From Anaeromassilibacillus sp. An172 (lineage in GTDB: Bacteria > Bacillota > Clostridia > Oscillospirales > Acutalibacteraceae), in contig NZ_NFKS01000003.1 in NCBI RefSeq assembly GCF_002160515.1, forward strand, positions 98,737-162,736: DNA of 64,000 bases, in the 5' to 3' direction. The notes below the pieces were generated by a model that worked only from the letters and a program-made list of their open reading frames with translations, was not told where the DNA came from and searched no databases. Both the position numbers and the translations under genes were made by a program. Numbering within the stretch: position 1 is the first letter of the stretch; every line of letters starts with the position of its first letter. Shown in pieces: positions 7,454 through 16,377 of this stretch.

Positions 7454-8944
7454 ATGACATCAGAAATCCTGCAACAGGCACGAGATTATGAAAATAAAAA
7501 TGCGGACAGTATAACAAAAGAAGAGCGTCCCTCATTTCATGTGACGCCGCCAATAGGATGGATGAACGACCCAAACGGTTTTTCCGTTTACAAGGGAGAA
7601 TATCACTTGTTTTTTCAGTATCATCCCTACAGTATAAAATGGGGCCCTATGCATTGGGGACACTACAAGACAAAAGATTTTATCCGCTGGGAAAGACTTC
7701 CCGTGGCGATTGCCCCTGACAGTGATTTTGACATTGACGGATGTTTTTCCGGCAGTGCAGTTGAACTTTCAGACGGCCGTCAGATGCTAATGTACACAGG
7801 CGTTTATCCTGAAATGCTTGAGAACGGAACAAAGAAAACGGTTCAAGCTCAGTGCGTGGCATTTGGTGACGGAATAAATTACGAAAAATCAAAACTAAAC
7901 CCCATTTTGACAGAAAAGGATTTGCCGGAATGGGGAAGCAAATGGGATTTCAGAGACCCGAAAATCTGGAAAAAAGATAAAGATTTGTATGCGGTAATAG
8001 GTACACGTACAACAGACGGAAGCGGAGCGATACTTCTCTACAAAGCCGCTGAGGACGCTCCGGAGAAATGGACTCTTGTAAGCACGGTTGACAGGTCAAA
8101 CAATGAATACGGAAAGATGTGGGAATGTCCGGATTTGTTCATGCTTGACGGCAAATGGGTTTTAATCACATCACCTCAAAACATGGTTGCCAAGGGTCTT
8201 GAATATCACAACGGCCATGACGTTATATGTATCACAGGAAATTTTGACTATGAAACAGGAAAATTCACAAGAGAAAACGTGATGCCCGTTGAAGGCGGAA
8301 TTGATTTTTATGCACCACAGACTTTGCTCACACCGGACGGCAGACGCATAATGATTGCATGGATGCAGGCTTGGGACTCATCAAAATTTGTACCCAAGGG
8401 TCAAAAATGGTTCGGTATGTTCACAATACCCAGAGAGCTGACCATTAAAAACGGTTGTTTAATTCAAAACCCCGTAAGAGAAATTGAAAATTACAGATGC
8501 AATAAAGTATCGTATAAAAATATAGATATCAAAGAAGAGGTAAAACTCCCCGGAGTGGCAGGAAGAATTATTGACCTTACCGCAACGGTATACTTTGATA
8601 AAAAAGAAGCCAGCGGAAAGTTTGTAATAAAATTTGCGCAGAACGAAGATTTTTACAGCAGTATAACATATGACCCGGCAGATAATCTGCTGACTTTGGA
8701 CAGAACCTATTCAGGTTTTCCACACTACATTGTCCACAGCCGCACAATAGAGGTTAAAAGGAATGAATACAATTCTTTAAAGCTCAGAATACTGCTGGAC
8801 CGCAATTCGGTAGAATTGTTTGTAAACGACGGAGAGAAAGCTATGTCGGCAGCTTTGTATACTCCTCTTGACGCAGACTCAATAACATTCGAGTCAAAAG
8901 GAAATGTAAAGCTCGACATTGAAAAGTATGATTTAAAGTTTTAA
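7454..8944 (+). CDS. GH32 beta-fructofuranosidase / sucrose-6-phosphate hydrolase, 496 aa
   Basis: This enzyme splits the fructose from sucrose or sucrose-6-phosphate. The five-bladed propeller domain shows the nucleophile Asp39 in WMNDPNGF, Asp168 in FRDPK (transition-state stabiliser) and the acid/base Glu224 in WECPD. A C-terminal beta-sandwich follows, including RNSVELFVNDGE. There is no signal peptide, so it works inside the cell. It lies directly after the PTS permease, so sucrose-6-phosphate is the most likely substrate (scrB/sacA role). The start ATG follows AAAGGGAGTG. A second, divergent GH32 gene is found 2.1 kb downstream. Confidence 0.94.
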   Translation: MTSEILQQARDYENKNADSITKEERPSFHVTPPIGWMNDPNGFSVYKGEYHLFFQYHPYSIKWGPMHWGHYKTKDFIRWERLPVAIAPDSDFDIDGCFSGSAVELSDGRQMLMYTGVYPEMLENGTKKTVQAQCVAFGDGINYEKSKLNPILTEKDLPEWGSKWDFRDPKIWKKDKDLYAVIGTRTTDGSGAILLYKAAEDAPEKWTLVSTVDRSNNEYGKMWECPDLFMLDGKWVLITSPQNMVAKGLEYHNGHDVICITGNFDYETGKFTRENVMPVEGGIDFYAPQTLLTPDGRRIMIAWMQAWDSSKFVPKGQKWFGMFTIPRELTIKNGCLIQNPVREIENYRCNKVSYKNIDIKEEVKLPGVAGRIIDLTATVYFDKKEASGKFVIKFAQNEDFYSSITYDPADNLLTLDRTYSGFPHYIVHSRTIEVKRNEYNSLKLRILLDRNSVELFVNDGEKAMSAALYTPLDADSITFESKGNVKLDIEKYDLKF

Positions 8945-9116
8945 TTAGATTTTAATTATTCACTTATCTTTGTTAAAAAGAGCATTATAATCCGGTTGCA
9001 TAAAGCTGAATATTGATGTATATTATTGATATAATTTTTGCTTTTTGCAATAACAGGGCTTGATAGCGTTTAAACAAAAGCCCACTATATAATGTACAGA
9101 AGTGAGTTGATAATAT

Positions 9117-10130
9117 ATGCAGATAAAGGATATTGCACGTCTTGCCGGAGTGTCACCGTCTACGGTGTCAAGAGTGCTGAATAATTCAGGTTATGTAAGC
9201 GAGGAAATACGTCTAAAGGTTCAAAGCGTAATAGACGAAACCGGTTACAGACCCAATCAGATTGCAAAATCCCTTAAGGACAGAAGCACCAAAACTATAG
9301 GAATAATTATTCCTCAGATAGCTTCTGAAACAATGGCGAAACTTGTCGAAGCCGCTTACAGATGCTGTAATGATAGAGGATATAAAATCCTTATGGAAAA
9401 CACCCAGCTTGACTGGGGCAGAGAAATTGAAAGCCTGAAAAGTCTTTATCATCAGCAGGTTGAAGGAATACTTCTGATGTCGGTGGGACTTTCTCAGGAG
9501 CATAAACAGGTTATAGATAGTTTAAAAATACCGGTGATTGTAACCGGTCAGAAAATGGACGGGCTTTGCTGTTACACTCATGACAACAGAAACGCAGTTA
9601 AAGCTTTAGTCACAAAAATGATTGAAAGAGGCAAAAAAAGAATTGCCATTTTGAATGTGGATATAGAAGAGGATGACTCTATCAGAGTTCAGAGAGAGCT
9701 TGGATATCGTGACGCCCTTTCTGAAAATGGTATAGAGTTTGACCCGAAGCTTGCGGCTTACGGAAAATTCTCAGTGGCTTCCGGAATGGAAATGATGGGA
9801 AAAATCTGGAATGAAAACGAGGTAAAGCCCGACGGAGTTTTCGCAGTGACAGACAAAATAGCTATCGGCGCAATGAGATTTCTCATGAAACAGAAAGTAG
9901 ATATACCCGTAGAATGTGCCGTGGCAGGAGTGGGCAACAATAAGCTTTCAGAATTTATTGAGCCCGCCTTGTCCACAATAGAGTATCATTATACAGAGCT
10001 TGGCACAGCGGCAACCAATTTGCTGATTGACGCTATAGAAGGAAATGAAAAGGCGGAGGGAATCCACCTTATGAAATATGACATAATTGAGAGGAGCAGC
10101 ACTAATGAACAATATTCTTGTAATGGGTGA
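9117..10130 (+). CDS. LacI-family transcriptional repressor, 337 aa
   Basis: The N-terminal helix-turn-helix reads MQIKDIARLAGVSPSTVSRV, followed by the hinge helix and a periplasmic-binding-like sensor domain ending near residue 330. Its position inside the sucrose/fructan locus makes it the likely regulator (ScrR-like). The GAAACGATTTC pair upstream of the PTS gene is the natural target; no such site was seen just upstream of this gene. A TATAAT at 9088-9093 may be part of its promoter. The end overlaps the following fructokinase start by 26 bp, indicating translational coupling. Confidence 0.93.
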   Translation: MQIKDIARLAGVSPSTVSRVLNNSGYVSEEIRLKVQSVIDETGYRPNQIAKSLKDRSTKTIGIIIPQIASETMAKLVEAAYRCCNDRGYKILMENTQLDWGREIESLKSLYHQQVEGILLMSVGLSQEHKQVIDSLKIPVIVTGQKMDGLCCYTHDNRNAVKALVTKMIERGKKRIAILNVDIEEDDSIRVQRELGYRDALSENGIEFDPKLAAYGKFSVASGMEMMGKIWNENEVKPDGVFAVTDKIAIGAMRFLMKQKVDIPVECAVAGVGNNKLSEFIEPALSTIEYHYTELGTAATNLLIDAIEGNEKAEGIHLMKYDIIERSSTNEQYSCNG

Positions 10131-11076
10131 ACTTTTAATTGACTTTATTCCGTGTGAAAAGGGCAGAGCCCTTAAAGATGTAGATAATTTCCAGCGTGCC
10201 GCAGGCGGTGCACCCGGCAATGTTGCGGCGGCTATTTCAAAGCTGGGCGGTCATTCCATTATGATTTCAAAGCTGGGATATGACGCTTTCGGCGACCACA
10301 TTGTTGAAAACCTCAACAGCGCAGGTGTTGACACAAAATACGTTTTCAGAACAAACGAGGCAAAAACAGCTTTGGCATTTGTATCCCTTGATAAAGAGGG
10401 CAACAGAGATTTCAGCTTTTACAGAAATCCAAGTGCAGACCTGTTTTTAAGCCCTGATGATATAACAGAGGATATGTTTGATAATTGCAGTGTGTTCCAT
10501 TTCGGTTCTGTAGATCTTGTGGATTATCCCGTTAAGAAGGCTCACAAGAGAGCAATAGAAATTGCGAAGGAAAAAGGTATCACAGTAAGCTTTGACCCTA
10601 ACATCAGACTTCCACTTTGGGATAGCCCGGAAGCTTGTCAGGCGGCTGTAAGAGAGTTTCTGCCTTATGCTGATATAGTAAAAATTTCAGATAACGAGCT
10701 TGAGTTTATCACAGGCAAGGATGACCCGGCAGAGGCTGCAAAACTGCTTTTTGAAAACGGCTGTAAGTTCTTTATGTATACAAAGGGTAAGGACGGAGCG
10801 GAAGCTTTCACAAAGAATGTTCACGTTTCAATGCCTTGCTTCCCTGTAGAAGTTGTTGACACAACAGGTGCAGGAGATTCATTCATGGGTTCAATGCTTT
10901 ACAGCATAACAGAAAAGGGAATGAGCCTTGAAGAGCTTGAAAATATCGACGAAAATACATTGAAAGAATTTGTAAAATTTTCATCACTCTATGCTGCAAG
11001 CACAACAACAAGAAAAGGCGGCGCCTGCTCAATGGCTACAATGAGTGAAATCAAAGAATTTGCAAAAAGGTTTTGA
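10105..11076 (+). CDS. scrK: PfkB-family fructokinase, 323 aa
   Basis: This is a ribokinase-fold sugar kinase that makes fructose-6-phosphate from the fructose released by the GH32 enzymes. Motifs are GGAPGNVAAAISKLGG near the N-terminus and DTTGAGDSF (residues 252-260), with Asp258 as the catalytic base and the anion hole beside it. The start is ATG at 10105 with GAGGAG upstream, inside the end of the LacI gene. An in-frame TTG at 10087 is less likely. The family also contains 2-keto-3-deoxygluconate and tagatose kinases, but the locus makes fructose the best assignment. Confidence 0.9.
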   Translation: MNNILVMGELLIDFIPCEKGRALKDVDNFQRAAGGAPGNVAAAISKLGGHSIMISKLGYDAFGDHIVENLNSAGVDTKYVFRTNEAKTALAFVSLDKEGNRDFSFYRNPSADLFLSPDDITEDMFDNCSVFHFGSVDLVDYPVKKAHKRAIEIAKEKGITVSFDPNIRLPLWDSPEACQAAVREFLPYADIVKISDNELEFITGKDDPAEAAKLLFENGCKFFMYTKGKDGAEAFTKNVHVSMPCFPVEVVDTTGAGDSFMGSMLYSITEKGMSLEELENIDENTLKEFVKFSSLYAASTTTRKGGACSMATMSEIKEFAKRF

Positions 11077-11080
11077 TTAT

Positions 11081-12445
11081 ATGAAAAATACTTACAGACA
11101 AGAATATCATCTTATGCCTGAAACAGGCTTTTTAAATGACCCCAACGGACTTTGCTATTACAACGGCGAATATCATATTTTCCACCAGTACGCCCCACAG
11201 GGACTTTCGGCTCAAAGGGGATGGGGACATTATACAACAAAGGATTTTGTAAATTACAATAATTACGGAATGGTTATTTATCCCGATTCTGTCTGGGATA
11301 AAAACGGTTCATATTCAGGTTCTGCCCTTATTGACGACGGTGAAATGGAGCTGTTCTACACAGGAAACGTGAAGCAGCCGGGCAACCACGACTATACACT
11401 CAGCGGCAGAGAACAAAACCTCATATATATGAGTTCAAAAGACGGAGTTAATTTCTCAGAAAAAGAACTCCTTATGACAAACGACGATTATCCTGAAAAT
11501 TGTTCCTGCCATGTTCGTGACCCAAAGGTTTGGAAAGAGGGAGAAAATCTCTATAAAATGATACTGGGTGCAAGAACCAGAGATGACAGGGGAGAAGCTC
11601 TCGTTTACAAATCTTCAGATAAAAAACACTGGACTCTTGATAAGGTTTATACAAAACCACAGCTGGGATACATGTGGGAATGTCCGGACTTCTTTGAGCT
11701 TGAGGGAAAAACATTCCTCTGCTGCTGTCCCCAGGGCGTAGAGCCAAAGGGAATAGAGTGCCAAAACATTTATCAGAGCGGATATATGATAGTTGAGGGC
11801 GACGAGCTTTCAGAGTTTGTAGAGTTCGACAGAGGTTTTGACTTCTATGCACCTCAAACATTCCTTGCACCGGACGGCAGAAGAATAATTATAGGTTGGT
11901 TCGGACTTCCGGATGTTCCTTATAAGAACCCAACAGAGGAAACCGAAAACTGGATTCACTGCCTTACAATTCCAAGAACACTGGAATTTAAAGATAACAA
12001 AATCTGGCAGGAACCTATAGCCGAGCTTGAAAAGCTTAGAACCGATGAAATATCCCTTTCACTTGAACCGGGAAAGATAAATATTCTTCCTAAGGTTCAG
12101 TGTGAAGCATTTATAAATTTTAAAGATAAAACAGACAGTTTTGATATTTCAATAAGAAAAGATATAAATATATCTCTCAAGGACGGCGTGTTTACCTTAA
12201 AAATAGGTGACAGTGGAAAAGGCAGAACTGAAAGAAGCTGTAAAGTAGATAAAACCGACAGCGTAAGAATTTTCAGCGACACTTCCTCAATAGAGATATT
12301 TGTAAACGGAGAGGTGTTCTCCTCAAGAATTTACGAAGAAAAAGACAATTCCGAGGACTTTACAGTTGTCCTCAATTCATCTTCACAGGGATGCGATCTC
12401 GCCTATTATATTCTGCGTCCCTTTGAGATAACAAAAATAAGCTAA
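11081..12445 (+). CDS. Second GH32 fructosidase, 454 aa
   Basis: This is another intracellular GH32 enzyme with no signal peptide. Asp20 in FLNDPNGL is the nucleophile, VRDPKVW holds the stabilising Asp, and MWECPDFF the acid/base Glu. The C-terminal sandwich ends with SSIEIFVNGEVF. It starts at ATG 11081, 4 bp after the fructokinase stop, so it is the last gene of the operon. It differs clearly from the first GH32 in the locus (shorter N-terminus, different loops), so the two probably divide substrates, for example sucrose-6-phosphate versus short fructo-oligosaccharides or levanbiose. Exact specificity cannot be read from sequence. Confidence 0.92.
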   Translation: MKNTYRQEYHLMPETGFLNDPNGLCYYNGEYHIFHQYAPQGLSAQRGWGHYTTKDFVNYNNYGMVIYPDSVWDKNGSYSGSALIDDGEMELFYTGNVKQPGNHDYTLSGREQNLIYMSSKDGVNFSEKELLMTNDDYPENCSCHVRDPKVWKEGENLYKMILGARTRDDRGEALVYKSSDKKHWTLDKVYTKPQLGYMWECPDFFELEGKTFLCCCPQGVEPKGIECQNIYQSGYMIVEGDELSEFVEFDRGFDFYAPQTFLAPDGRRIIIGWFGLPDVPYKNPTEETENWIHCLTIPRTLEFKDNKIWQEPIAELEKLRTDEISLSLEPGKINILPKVQCEAFINFKDKTDSFDISIRKDINISLKDGVFTLKIGDSGKGRTERSCKVDKTDSVRIFSDTSSIEIFVNGEVFSSRIYEEKDNSEDFTVVLNSSSQGCDLAYYILRPFEITKIS

Positions 12446-12496
12446 CGCCACAGTTTTTGTACTGTTTACTCCTTTCAACAAATATATATTGCTAAA

Positions 12497-12543
12497 AAAT
12501 AAACGTTCTGAGGTAGGGATGACCTCAGAGCGTTTATTTTTGT
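12497..12543 (+). terminator. Terminator of the sucrose/fructan operon
   Basis: A long interrupted stem pairs AAATAAACG..CTGAGGT (12497-12514) with ACCTCAG..CGTTTATTT (12522-12539), followed by T-rich sequence. It marks the end of the fructan locus. Confidence 0.85.
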
Positions 12544-12612
12544 GTTTTAAGAACATTGTCTTTTAAGGTCTTTTTTTAATTAGCCGGCGTATTCTTTACC
12601 GAGGTGATTGTT

Positions 12613-12777
12613 TTGGATAAGGATACTACAGAATTTTTTCTGGGAGAGACAAAAGTTAAAATTGCAGATCCAAAGGAAAACGTCGGTAAAGATGAAATTG
12701 AAAAAATTTTGAATACAATAGCTTTGCTTTACAAAAACACATTGAAAAACCCGGAAGATAAAAACTATAAACAGTGA
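12613..12777 (+). CDS. Small hypothetical protein, 54 aa
   Basis: TTG at 12613 is preceded by GAGGTGAT (12601-12608). The product begins MDKDTTEFFLGETKVKIADP and is a soluble, helical, charged peptide with no recognised domain. Its TGA stop (12775) is in the same reading frame as the cotJC fragment that follows, so the two are abutted in frame with only this stop between them. It does not resemble the N-terminus of CotJC. It may be a leftover of a mobile element that removed the 5' part of cotJC. Whether it is expressed is unknown. Confidence 0.5.
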   Translation: MDKDTTEFFLGETKVKIADPKENVGKDEIEKILNTIALLYKNTLKNPEDKNYKQ

Positions 12778-13010
12778 CAGCCTTTTGGTGCTGATGAGTT
12801 GGGACATTTGGAAATGATAGGAGCGATAGTTTATCAGCTTACAAAGAACCTGACAGAAAAGGAAATTAAGGAAGCAGGTTTTGAAGATTACTTCGTAGAC
12901 CACACTTTGGGAATTTATCCCCAGTCCGCATCAGGTGTGCCTTTTTCAGCGGGAACCTTTGCTGTGAAAGGCGATCCAATAACCGATTTGCACGAAAACA
13001 TGGCAGCAGA
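12778..13010 (+). pseudogene. cotJC: cotJC (spore-coat manganese catalase) internal fragment
   Basis: The frame encodes FGADELGHLEMIGAIVYQL, then VDHTLGIYPQSASGVPFS and GDPITDLHENMAA, the middle of the CotJC/Mn-catalase family; the Glu and His of ELGHLEM are metal ligands. About 58 N-terminal residues are missing. Upstream, an in-frame TGA (12775) and unrelated sequence replace them. Homology stops at about 13010, exactly where the fragment at 35586-35796 resumes in the same frame. CotJC is a spore-coat protein made in the mother cell of spore formers. This piece has no plausible start and is almost certainly not functional alone. Confidence 0.88.
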
Positions 13011-13030
13011 TGACAGTACTTTAAAAATAC
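13004..13030 (+). other. attL-like junction of a serine-recombinase element
   Basis: The cotJC side ends in CAGA (13007-13010), which also occurs at the right junction. Just inside lies GTACTTTAAAAATAC (13016-13030), whose exact reverse complement is at 35564-35578. This half-site layout is expected after integration by a large serine recombinase. Confidence 0.7.
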
Positions 13031-13034
13031 ATAC

Positions 13035-13077
13035 AAAAATCCCGCATACTCTAAATCTGAGTACACGGGATTTTTTG
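13035..13077. terminator. Bidirectional terminator between element left end and pgcA
   Basis: AAAAATCCCG...CGGGATTTTTT arms, with further pairing of ACTC/GAGT inside, are flanked by A- and T-runs. It serves the minus-strand phosphoglucomutase gene and would stop plus-strand reading from cotJC. Confidence 0.8.
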
Positions 13078-13143
13078 GCTTTATGTTACGGTTTTATATT
13101 TGTTTGATGGTAAACATCAATATGACTTTTGTTTAAGGTCAGA

Positions 13144-14862
13144 TTAAAGACCCATGATTTTTTTCATGTCGTCTGTAATCAAATCGGTGATTCTCTGTGC
13201 GTCAGCCTTGTCTTTACCAACTGCTGTCACATAAATCTTAATCTTTGGCTCTGTGCCGCTTGGACGAACAATAGCTGCATTGTTGCCCTCAAGATAATAT
13301 GCCAAAACATTTGACTTAGGAAGCTCGATAACTTTTTCTGTTTCGGCAACAATGTCCTTTTCAACGCTCTCTTTGAAGTCGGAGAATTTAACAACCTTCA
13401 TGCCGCTTACTTCTGCCGGGCTGTTAGCTCTGAGAGAAGCCATAATGTCAGCCATTTTCTGCATACCTGCAGCGCCGTCAAAGCTGAAGCTGAGAGTTGT
13501 GTTCTTGTAGTAACCATATTCCTCATACATAGCGTCGATAACCTGAGCAAGAGTCTTGCCCTGCTTCTTGTAATATGCCGCCATTTCGCAGATAAGCATA
13601 GAAGCAACAACTGCGTCCTTATCTCTTACATAGCTTCCTGCAAGGTAGCCGTAGCTCTCTTCAAAACCGAATACAAATCTGTCTGTTTCGTTTGCAGGTT
13701 CAAGGTTCAGGATAACCTCGCCGATGTATTTAAAGCCTGTGAGAACGTTTTTAAGTTCACAGCCGTACTTTTCGCAAAGTCTGTCAATCATTATGCTTGT
13801 AACGATTGTCTTTACAATGATTGGCTTCTCAGGAAGTGTGCCGAGACGCTTTCTGTTGGAAAGTATGTAATCTGTAAGCATAATTCCTGTTTCATTACCT
13901 GTAAGCAGACGATAGCTTCCGTCGCTGTCGATAACTGCGATACCTACACGGTCTGCGTCAGGGTCAGTTGCCAGGAGAAGGTCAGGCTTTTCAACTTCGC
14001 AAAGCTCAAGACCTTTCTGGAGAGCCTCTTTAATTTCCGGGTTTGGATAAGGACAGGTTGTAAAGTTGCCGTCCGGCATTTCCTGCTCTTTAACAATCTT
14101 AATATCCTCAACGCCGATTTCACCCAAAACTCTGCGTACAAGCTTGTTGCCTGTTCCGTTGAGAGGAGTGTAAACAACCTTAAGGTCAGCACCCTTGCAG
14201 ATGCCTTCGTTTATCTGCTGTTTCTTAACATTGCCAATATATCTGTCATAAACTTCGTCAGCAACATACTCGATAAGTCCCTTGCTGATTGCTTCGTCGA
14301 AGTCCATTGTCTTTACATCTTTAAATATATCCAGCTTGCAAATCTCATCATAAACAATACCTGCGGCAACGTCTGTCATCTGGCAGCCGTCCTCACCGTA
14401 AGCCTTGTAGCCGTTGTACTTTGCCGGGTTGTGGCTTGCAGTAACCATGATACCTGCCTGACACTTGAGATCTCTTACGAGGAAGCTGAGTACAGGTGTT
14501 GGCTGAAGCTCGCTGGTGATATATGCCTTGATTCCGTTAGCTGCCAAAACCTTTGCAGCCTCAATCATAAACAGGTCTGCCTTAATACGGCTGTCGTGAG
14601 AAATAGCAACTGCACCGCCGCCGAATTTTGAGTTAACATAATTTGCAAGACCCTGTGTTGCATGTCTTACAACATAGATATTCATTCTGTTAGTACCTGC
14701 GCCGATAACACCTCTGAGACCTGCTGTACCGAACTCAAGGGAGCGGTAAAAACGCTCGTAAATCTCATCTTTATTATCTTTAATGCTTTCGAGCTCTGCA
14801 ATCAGATCTTTGTCGTCTGTTGCAGACTGACACCATTGGTTATAGCTTTCCATAAAATCCAT
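13144..14862 (-). CDS. pgcA: Phospho-sugar mutase (phosphoglucomutase/phosphomannomutase), 572 aa
   Basis: This enzyme interconverts glucose-1- and glucose-6-phosphate (or mannose phosphates), linking glycolysis to envelope polysaccharide and glycogen synthesis. The phospho-serine loop is TASHNPAKYNGYKAYG. The metal loop is DPDADRVGIA, the sugar-binding loop GFEESYGYLAG and the phosphate loop RPSGTEPKIKIY. The length fits the PgcA/ManB branch of Firmicutes. It is a single-gene unit with its own promoter (14947-14975) and a terminator at 13035-13077. It is the first gene inside the left att-like site. Confidence 0.94.
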   Translation of the reverse strand: MDFMESYNQWCQSATDDKDLIAELESIKDNKDEIYERFYRSLEFGTAGLRGVIGAGTNRMNIYVVRHATQGLANYVNSKFGGGAVAISHDSRIKADLFMIEAAKVLAANGIKAYITSELQPTPVLSFLVRDLKCQAGIMVTASHNPAKYNGYKAYGEDGCQMTDVAAGIVYDEICKLDIFKDVKTMDFDEAISKGLIEYVADEVYDRYIGNVKKQQINEGICKGADLKVVYTPLNGTGNKLVRRVLGEIGVEDIKIVKEQEMPDGNFTTCPYPNPEIKEALQKGLELCEVEKPDLLLATDPDADRVGIAVIDSDGSYRLLTGNETGIMLTDYILSNRKRLGTLPEKPIIVKTIVTSIMIDRLCEKYGCELKNVLTGFKYIGEVILNLEPANETDRFVFGFEESYGYLAGSYVRDKDAVVASMLICEMAAYYKKQGKTLAQVIDAMYEEYGYYKNTTLSFSFDGAAGMQKMADIMASLRANSPAEVSGMKVVKFSDFKESVEKDIVAETEKVIELPKSNVLAYYLEGNNAAIVRPSGTEPKIKIYVTAVGKDKADAQRITDLITDDMKKIMGL

Positions 14863-14946
14863 TTTAAAATCCCTCCATGGTTAGTGATTTAAAAGACGAA
14901 AATTGTGTATTCTCAAAGATAGTATAAACTTACTTTGACACACTAA

Positions 14947-14975
14947 ATTATATCATAAATGCATAGGATTTACAA
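14947..14975 (-). promoter_or_regulatory. Promoter of the phosphoglucomutase gene
   Basis: On the minus strand TTGTAA (14975-14970) and TATAAT (14952-14947) are spaced 17 bp, about 85 bp upstream of the ATG at 14862. Confidence 0.6.
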
Positions 14976-15079
14976 GAGATAATTTTATATTATCACCAAA
15001 AAAATGCGTTTTTTCCGAGAATTATTCTACATAAAGACTTTTAACAGGAAATATTCAACAACCGTTCACATTCTTTCTG

Positions 15080-15108
15080 TTGATTTGTTGCCAATGATAT
15101 AGTAATAT
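15080..15108 (+). promoter_or_regulatory. Promoter of the 15148 membrane-protein gene
   Basis: TTGATT (15080-15085) and TAATAT (15103-15108) are 17 bp apart, 40 bp before the ATG at 15148. Confidence 0.5.
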
Positions 15109-15147
15109 ATAAAACATACAAAATAGATTATTCTGGAGGTTTAACCA

Positions 15148-16254
15148 ATGGGCGAAGAGCAAAATAAGTCTGTTTTTGAAAATAAAGAACAGGAAGATTC
15201 AAAAGACACTGATATGAACGAAACTGTTAGTGAAACAAGTGTTGAAAACAATGAGGAAGAAACTCAGTTTGTTTCAGAACCACAAAATGATTTTTCTGAT
15301 GATGTTACAGATGATCTGAATACGGAAAACGACAGCTCTGAAGAAACAGATTCAGCTGAGTTTTTTAATGAATACAGTTTTGAAAACAGCGAAGAGTCTT
15401 CCGAAAACACTGAAGAAGGAACAGAAAACCAGGTTGATACTGACCTTAGCAGCTATCAGGGACAGTATGTAAATGTTGAAGCTCAGGAAAGTACACCTGT
15501 AAAGACCAAGAAAAAAGGTATTCTTTATCCTTCAACAATAGTTGTTTTGGTGCTTGTAGTTGCGTCAATAGTTATCTATGGCATTTATGCATCGTTCCAG
15601 CCGTCAATTAAGGGCGCATGGGTGAGCACAAGTGTTGATGAAACCTCAACTGCAAATTCCTATCTTGTTTTGGGCGACGATAATGTGGCTTATATGACAT
15701 TGGGAACAATGAGATATATGGGTATTTACAGCACATCTTTTGATGATGACGGTCAGAAGATTTTAACAGTTGATATTCCTTATGCACTGCAATCAAATTT
15801 TGTATATGAATTGCAGGGAGATATAATGACTCTCGTAATGGAAGGCGACACAACAGAGTATACCTTTAAGAATGTAGAGCTTCCTGACTATACCCTCACA
15901 GTTCCTGATGACTATGTAAGAGATGACAACCTTTTGGGTAAATGGAAGGATTATACCTACGATATAGAATACACATTCAGAGCTGACGGCACAATGCTCA
16001 TAAGCGAAGCCGGAGTTGTTGAAGCTGACTGTATCTATAATATAGTAGACGGAACAATCCATGTTGAGTATCTCGCCGGAGAAGTATATTCAATGGATAT
16101 GGAATACACAGTTGACGGAAACAATCTGACAATAGGAGTTATGAACTTCCAGAAAATTGCAGATGAAAACGGAAAAGCAATCCAGACAGAAGAGCAGACA
16201 ACCGAGGCAGACACAACAGCCGAAACAACAGTAGAAGAAACAGTTGCTGCATAA
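15148..16254 (+). CDS. Hypothetical single-pass membrane protein, 368 aa
   Basis: Not recognised. The first 120 residues are very acidic and Ser/Thr/Asn-rich and probably disordered in the cytoplasm. A membrane helix follows at about 125-147 (TIVVLVLVVASIVIYGIY). The external part (150-340) contains beta-rich repeats with KGAWVSTS and GKWKDYTYDIEYTFRADGT, resembling two copies of a small barrel or lipocalin-like unit in which a leading 'G-x-W' starts each repeat. The C-terminus is a Thr/Glu/Ala-rich tail. GGAGG precedes the ATG. It is monocistronic, with a terminator at 16285. Similar acidic-TM-beta proteins are frequent in Ruminococcus-like bacteria but their role is unknown. Confidence 0.8.
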   Translation: MGEEQNKSVFENKEQEDSKDTDMNETVSETSVENNEEETQFVSEPQNDFSDDVTDDLNTENDSSEETDSAEFFNEYSFENSEESSENTEEGTENQVDTDLSSYQGQYVNVEAQESTPVKTKKKGILYPSTIVVLVLVVASIVIYGIYASFQPSIKGAWVSTSVDETSTANSYLVLGDDNVAYMTLGTMRYMGIYSTSFDDDGQKILTVDIPYALQSNFVYELQGDIMTLVMEGDTTEYTFKNVELPDYTLTVPDDYVRDDNLLGKWKDYTYDIEYTFRADGTMLISEAGVVEADCIYNIVDGTIHVEYLAGEVYSMDMEYTVDGNNLTIGVMNFQKIADENGKAIQTEEQTTEADTTAETTVEETVAA

Positions 16255-16284
16255 AGAAAAGATCATAATTAAATAAAAAATGAA

Positions 16285-16314
16285 AAAACACGCCGATTTC
16301 TTACGGCGTGTTTT
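16285..16314 (+). terminator. Terminator after the 15148 gene
   Basis: AAAACACGCCG/CGGCGTGTTTT stem (16285-16314), ending in TTTT. Confidence 0.85.
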
Positions 16315-16328
16315 CTACATAATAAAAC

Positions 16329-16356
16329 AAAAGAGCGGTGAAAACCGCTCTTTTTA
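16329..16356. terminator. Terminator of yebC (bidirectional)
   Basis: AAAAGAGCGG/CCGCTCTTTTT stem, T-rich on both strands. It lies just beyond the yebC stop on the minus strand. Confidence 0.85.
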
Positions 16357-16377
16357 GATTTTAATGATTTAATTAAA

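Noticed and set aside
12613..13107. Read-through or selenocysteine protein joining the 54-codon ORF to the cotJC fragment across TGA 12775
   Set aside because: No selenocysteine-insertion-like stem was recognised after the TGA, Mn-catalases do not use selenocysteine, and the upstream peptide is unlike the CotJC N-terminus. A deletion junction explains it better.
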